This document shows positions 7,631 to 11,243 of a DNA stretch of 11,243 nt, piece by piece (the first letter of the stretch is position 1; every line of letters starts with the position of its first letter). The notes under the pieces were generated by a model. It was given only the letters and a program-made list of their open reading frames with translations. It did no database searches and was not told the DNA's origin. A program made the position numbers and the translations under genes. This DNA is from UBA11386 sp035286785 (GTDB lineage: Bacteria > Planctomycetota > Planctomycetia > Pirellulales > Thermoguttaceae). The stretch lies in contig DATECS010000329.1 of NCBI GenBank assembly GCA_035286785.1, forward strand, positions 1 to 11,243, given 5' to 3'.

Positions 7631-7699
7631 AGCTAGTCCCTGAGGTAGAGTTGACTTGAGAAATCGGGGCATTTTCCGAGAGGATGCGCGAGGCGAACG
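7343..7699 (+). other. Leader region between the riboswitch and the TadG-like gene
   Basis: Apart from the doubtful frame at 7313-7630, this stretch holds a perfect 7-bp inverted repeat, GCCGGCG/CGCCGGC at 7603-7609 and 7616-7622, and the ribosome-binding site GAGG (7690-7693), 6 bases before ATG 7700. No clear promoter was found, so transcription of the TadG-like gene may well begin upstream of the riboswitch. Confidence 0.4.
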
Positions 7700-9592
7700 A
7701 TGGCCGCATTTCGAACCAAAAGAAACCAAGGGCGTCGCGCCGTGACGCTGGTCCTTTTTGCCGTGATGCTGCTGGTCATCGTCGGCATGGTGGCGTTTGC
7801 GATCGACATGGGACGCATCGTCCTGGTGCGGACCCAGCTTCAGGTGGCCGCCGACGCCGCCGCGATCGGCGCGGCCGCGAAGCTGGGCGACTCCTACGAA
7901 GAAGTTTTTGACATCGCTCGAACCGTGGCGGGACATCACGAGGCGGGCGACCAAGGCGTCAACGTCGGCGAGGAAGACGTCGAGATCGGAATCTGGGACG
8001 CTTCGACACGCACCTTCACGCCCACCGAGGATCGGGTTGGCAACGCGGTGCGGGTGTCCACGTTTCGAGACGAGCGGCACGGCGGCGAAGTCCCCTTGCT
8101 GTTCGCGCCCGTTCTCAAGGCGTTTTCCTTCCGAATGTCCGCGTCGGCCGTGGCGATGGCCTCGCCCCGCGACATCGCGTTCGTCGTCGACCTGTCGGGC
8201 TCGATGAACGACGACAGCGAACCCTGCTGGGCAACCGACGCGGTCAACCAAGAATTCGCGGACGAAGGTTTTCCGACGGTCGGCAGCGAACTGATGGAAA
8301 AAGTGTTCCAGGATTTCAACTACGGCGCGTTCCCGGGCGCGCTCGAATATTTCGGCTCGCCCTGGGGAGCCCCGCAAACGCAATACGCTTATGCCGAACT
8401 GACCAAAAACGGCGGTCCGCTCACGAAAAGCGCGATTCCGTCGCAGTATCGCATCGCGTCGAGCGACAATGAATCGACGCGAAAGCGGAAAGCCTATTCC
8501 ATCGTGATCGACCAGCAGCTTGCCCGAATCATGCCCAACGCGCGGCCGGCCCCGAACAGCGGCGTCAACTACGCCTATTGGGAAAAATACCTCGACTACA
8601 TGCTTCGCGGCGTGACGATACGCAGCAGCGGCGCGGGCACTCCGCCGAAAAACCGCGGAACGCTGCCCCCCAACCAAGATCCCGCCGGCGTCACCGATTT
8701 CAACAATCCCAACCGAGCGACCTTTCCCTCGGCCAGCAGCAGCGCGGTCCAGGCCTACCAAAATTGGCTCGGCTACCTGACCTACGCGCAGTTCATGATG
8801 GACTACGGCCGCGACGAACAGCCGGTCGGCGGCGTCTACGTTCCGTTGTCGCGGCACAGCGATTACTGCCCGTGGCACCAGGAAGAAACGGACGGCGGAA
8901 CGTTCGAGTTTCCGCCGCGCGAGCAGCCGACTCACGCTTCGCGCCGGGCGATCATCGCCGCGATCGAGGTGATCCGCCGGCGCAACGCGCTGATCGACGA
9001 CCCGGAACAACGCGACTGGGTTTCGGTGATCAGTTTCGACCGGCTCAGCACGGGCGGGCCGGAGATCGCGCAGAGCCTGACCGGCGATTATCAGCAAGCC
9101 ATGCAGTCCTGCACGGAACTCCAGGCGGTCAGCGACACGGCCGCGTCGACCGGCACCGACGCCGGTTTGAAAACCGCGGTGAACCACATCAAGCCGAGCC
9201 GCGAAGGCGGCCAGGGCCGCCAGGGAACCGACAAGGTCGTCGTCCTCCTGACCGACGGCGTGCCCAACCTCTCGAACTCCAACTTGGCGGACGTTAACGA
9301 CTACATCGCCGACCATCCGAGCGACGACTACTTCCGCAACGGGAGCATCTATTACAACTCGCCGCTGGTTGAGTCGGCCAAGATGAACTCGGAACACTGG
9401 ATGGTCTATCCCGTCGGTCTCGGACTGGGCACGGATTACGATTTCATGGATCGCATGGCAAGGCTCGGCGGCACGGCCAACGACGAGGGCCAAAGCGCGC
9501 GAGGAACCGGCAACCCGGCCCGCTACGAACAGCGACTCGCCGAGATCTTCGAGAAGATCATTACCAGCCCCCAAGTCCGACTCGTGCAATAG
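7700..9592 (+). CDS. TadG-like membrane-anchored von Willebrand factor A protein
   Basis: The 630-residue product begins with a basic stretch and one transmembrane helix (about 14-38) followed by RTQLQVAADAAAIGAA, the signature of the TadE/TadG-like N-terminal domain of Flp (Tad) pilus systems. A von Willebrand A domain begins at about residue 158: DIAFVVDLSGSMN gives the metal-ion site Asp164-Ser166-Ser168, STGTDAGL (483-490) supplies the Thr, and VVLLTDG (514-520) the last Asp (Asp519). Some 240 residues separate the first motif from the resumption of the fold (near 411), an insertion rich in Tyr, Asn and Pro with few cysteines. The rest of the protein should lie outside the cytoplasmic membrane. 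In Tad systems TadG-like proteins help assemble or anchor pili, so adhesion is a reasonable inference. No other tad genes are in the window. The cyclic-di-GMP riboswitch upstream probably controls it. Confidence 0.85.
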   Translation: MAAFRTKRNQGRRAVTLVLFAVMLLVIVGMVAFAIDMGRIVLVRTQLQVAADAAAIGAAAKLGDSYEEVFDIARTVAGHHEAGDQGVNVGEEDVEIGIWDASTRTFTPTEDRVGNAVRVSTFRDERHGGEVPLLFAPVLKAFSFRMSASAVAMASPRDIAFVVDLSGSMNDDSEPCWATDAVNQEFADEGFPTVGSELMEKVFQDFNYGAFPGALEYFGSPWGAPQTQYAYAELTKNGGPLTKSAIPSQYRIASSDNESTRKRKAYSIVIDQQLARIMPNARPAPNSGVNYAYWEKYLDYMLRGVTIRSSGAGTPPKNRGTLPPNQDPAGVTDFNNPNRATFPSASSSAVQAYQNWLGYLTYAQFMMDYGRDEQPVGGVYVPLSRHSDYCPWHQEETDGGTFEFPPREQPTHASRRAIIAAIEVIRRRNALIDDPEQRDWVSVISFDRLSTGGPEIAQSLTGDYQQAMQSCTELQAVSDTAASTGTDAGLKTAVNHIKPSREGGQGRQGTDKVVVLLTDGVPNLSNSNLADVNDYIADHPSDDYFRNGSIYYNSPLVESAKMNSEHWMVYPVGLGLGTDYDFMDRMARLGGTANDEGQSARGTGNPARYEQRLAEIFEKIITSPQVRLVQ

Positions 9593-9630
9593 CGGGGAAC
9601 AAAGGCTCCCGACCCCTTTGTTCGACCCCG
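9593..9630. terminator. Bidirectional terminator-like hairpin between convergent genes
   Basis: GAACAAAGG (9597-9605) pairs perfectly with CCTTTGTTC (9615-9623) around a 9-base loop, and outer CGGG/CCCG bases extend it with a 3-base bulge. It sits exactly between the stop codons at 9592 and 9634. Read on the minus strand it contains AAAGGGGTCGGGAGCC, so it also belongs to the REP-like motif family. Confidence 0.6.
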
Positions 9631-9633
9631 AGT

Positions 9634-10383
9634 TCATGATTCGAGCAGGACACAGCCGAGAATTTGCGCGCCGCGGTTTTGAATGGCGCGGATTGCCCGG
9701 CGGACCTCGCGCCGCGGCGTGACTTCCAGACGCGCGAAGAGCACGACGGCGTCGCAAACGGCCGCCCAATCGGCCATCTCGCGCGGCGTGGACAAAATCG
9801 CATCCACGACGACGAGCCGATGCGCGTGACGCCATTGGGCCGCCAGCGGCGACCAATCGGCCGTGGAAGCGACTCGCCAATCGCCGGCGGTCGTGCCGTC
9901 GCTGGAAGAGGCTTCGCCTCGGGCCGGCAGAAGATAGAGGCCCTGGTGCGTCGTGCCATGGACGGCGTTTTGCCAGGCCACTTGTCCGGCGAGCACGTTG
10001 GCCAGGCCGTAGCCGCCGCGCGCGTCAAAGCGTTCGCCCAGCCCCTGGCCGCGGCGTGCGGCTTCGACGACCAACAGTCCTCCCTCGACGTGTCGCGCCA
10101 ACGACGGGTACAGCGCGGCCCATTGTCCCCCGCGCGGCTCCTCGTCGCTGAATCCGGCCATGAGGAACACGGTTCCTCCGTGAAGCGTCAACCGCGATAG
10201 AACGGCCGAAACGATCTCGCGATAACGGGGATCGTCGGGTGGGGGCACGGCGGGTTCCACGGCGGCCATTCGACGGCTCGCCGGTTTTGTCCCGTCCGTC
10301 GCGGTGGGATGCTTCGTCGCGGCCGTCCGTGGCGTTTTCGGCCGGCTTTCAATCTCTTTTAACGCATCGAGCACTCGGCCCAT
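9634..10383 (-). CDS. BY-kinase/CpsD-like P-loop-family protein with degenerate Walker A
   Basis: The 249-residue product starts MGRVLDALKEIE, as do ATPases of exopolysaccharide systems, then has a basic Pro/Thr-rich linker to about residue 50. The remainder follows the BY-kinase (CpsD/CapB/MinD-like) layout: YREIVSAVLSRL (54-65), a strand and turn where the P-loop should be (TVFLMAGFSDEEPRGGQW, 71-88), GGLLVVEAARRGQGLG in place of the LLVDaDlR strand, GLANVLAG (126-133, like GLsdvL-G), GLYLLPARG (148-156, like l-vLPaG), HRLVVVDAIL (188-197, Walker B-like) and a final ILGCVLLES. The P-loop has no Gly-Lys-Thr/Ser and the tail has no Tyr cluster, so ATP binding and kinase activity are doubtful; it may be a regulatory partner. 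It begins 15 bases after the upstream gene's stop, with GGGAG 5 bases before ATG, so the two are probably one operon. Confidence 0.7.
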   Translation of the reverse strand: MGRVLDALKEIESRPKTPRTAATKHPTATDGTKPASRRMAAVEPAVPPPDDPRYREIVSAVLSRLTLHGGTVFLMAGFSDEEPRGGQWAALYPSLARHVEGGLLVVEAARRGQGLGERFDARGGYGLANVLAGQVAWQNAVHGTTHQGLYLLPARGEASSSDGTTAGDWRVASTADWSPLAAQWRHAHRLVVVDAILSTPREMADWAAVCDAVVLFARLEVTPRREVRRAIRAIQNRGAQILGCVLLES

Positions 10384-10398
10384 GACGACTCCCGCGGA

Positions 10399-11243
10399 TC
10401 AACAGCCCTGGCGAAGTTTCGCGAACAAATGACGATACTGGCTCGAACGGCCGACGACGGTGGGCGGGGTGACTTCGGGCTCGGGCGATTCCGCTTCGTC
10501 GTCGAAAACGATCAGATCGCTGCCCGGCCACGTGCCGTCGCCTTGGGCGCACGGCCGCTCGCGCCGCGTCGCGGCGGTGCTGAGCGACGGGGTTCGACGG
10601 ACATCCGCCGCGGGTGACTTCCGTGATTCCGCCCGTTCCGGCGCGGCCGTCTCGCGGTACGGCTGCACAATCTCCTCTTCTTCCGAGAAAGGTTCCGCGA
10701 ACGGCCCGCGAGGTTCGTCCAACGCGAGGTCGGCTTCCGGTCCGATGGTTTCCAAAGGATGAAACAGTTCCGCGTTGCCGGCGGAGACGCTTGGTTCTTG
10801 GAGTTCGTCCAGCGTGCGCTGCAGTTCGTCGATCGTCGACTCGTCCTCGTCCTCCGACAATAATTCCAGCGAAGCCGCCTTGGTCGCGCCTCGTTCCTCG
10901 CCGGAAATGGCGTCGTCGTCAAGTCCGCCGAATTCGATAACGTTCCGCGGACCGTGGTCCGCCGCGTCGCCCGTCCAAGGCGCCGGCAACTGCTGAAGGT
11001 CGGCCCAAGCCGTTTCAACGGCGGCGGTGTCGATCGCCCGCGAGCCGTCGGCGTAGGCCAATAGAAGGGCGTGATCGCACAACTGGTTCACCAGCCGCGG
11101 CACGCCCTCGGTGGCTTGATGAACGGCCACGGCGGCCTCCGGGGCAAAGCAGGAATTCGGTCCGCCCGCCGCCGCGTCCACCTGGGCGCGGACGTATTGC
11201 TCGGTCTCGGCGCGATGGAATGGTTCGAGATAACATCGCACCA
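10399..11243 (-). CDS. ExeA/GspA-type AAA ATPase, C-terminal part (5' end outside window)
   Basis: At least 281 residues are visible; the codon at the window edge is an internal GTG, so the N-terminal AAA core with its Walker motifs lies beyond 11243. The visible start (VRCYLEPFHRAETEQYV, then F-x(2)-EAAVAVHQATEGVPRLVNQLCDHALLLAYADGS and an AVETAW helix) matches the C-terminal lid of ExeA/GspA-like ATPases, including those tied to exosortase-type exopolysaccharide clusters. From about residue 95 on, the protein is long, acidic and probably disordered (LLSEDEDESTIDELQRTLDELQ, FSEEEEIVQ), ending in a compact tail, GRSSQYRHLFAKLRQG. The tail could be a docking motif for the next gene's product. 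Polysaccharide export or its control is the likely setting, inferred from this gene and its neighbour. Confidence 0.8.
   Translation of the reverse strand, partial: VRCYLEPFHRAETEQYVRAQVDAAAGGPNSCFAPEAAVAVHQATEGVPRLVNQLCDHALLLAYADGSRAIDTAAVETAWADLQQLPAPWTGDAADHGPRNVIEFGGLDDDAISGEERGATKAASLELLSEDEDESTIDELQRTLDELQEPSVSAGNAELFHPLETIGPEADLALDEPRGPFAEPFSEEEEIVQPYRETAAPERAESRKSPAADVRRTPSLSTAATRRERPCAQGDGTWPGSDLIVFDDEAESPEPEVTPPTVVGRSSQYRHLFAKLRQGC

Noticed and set aside
7547..9880. 777-codon open frame on the minus strand
   Set aside because: It is the antisense shadow of the TadG-like gene: the plus frame has a membrane anchor and VWA motifs, while the minus translation is Arg- and Val-rich without any motif.

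Overview
The window looks like a chromosomal piece from a planctomycete, most likely of the Pirellulales type. This is inferred from high-GC coding style, a short Cys-rich lipoprotein, a TadG-like von Willebrand protein behind a cyclic-di-GMP riboswitch, an ExeA-like ATPase next to a BY-kinase-like protein, and scattered short motifs of the AAAAGGGGACAGGCACC kind. No rRNA, tRNA, CRISPR array or replication origin was seen.

Left part (1-3119): the window opens in the last codons and right end of an IS66-type insertion sequence. A visibly less GC-rich stretch follows, holding at most one tiny doubtful gene. Next comes a secreted family 2 glycoside hydrolase on the minus strand (840-2942). A perfect 22-bp direct repeat flanks this hydrolase (599-620 and 3078-3099); the right-hand copy lies inside the probable terminator of glmS.

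Middle (3120-7036): glmS (glucosamine-6-phosphate synthase, minus strand) has a clear promoter -10 box and Shine-Dalgarno sequence. Upstream of it lie a REP-like hairpin and a strong 15-bp palindrome, then a 76-residue Cys-rich lipoprotein gene (minus strand) and, divergently, an exported alpha/beta hydrolase (plus strand).

Right part (7037-11243): a well-formed cyclic-di-GMP-I (GEMM) riboswitch aptamer is followed by a terminator and by a 13-nt segment exactly complementary to the aptamer's 5' strand, so the logic of the switch can be proposed from the sequence. Downstream is a 630-residue TadG-like protein with a membrane anchor and a VWA domain. Converging on it from the right are two closely spaced minus-strand genes: an ExeA/GspA-type AAA ATPase (5' end outside the window) and a BY-kinase/CpsD-like protein that appears to have lost its Walker A motif. 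These two families are often neighbours in exopolysaccharide clusters. Together with the riboswitch-controlled Tad-like gene they suggest a surface-attachment theme, but that link is inference.

The items most worth following are the riboswitch expression platform with its nested ribosome-binding site, the pseudo-ATPase, and the repeat-flanked hydrolase.
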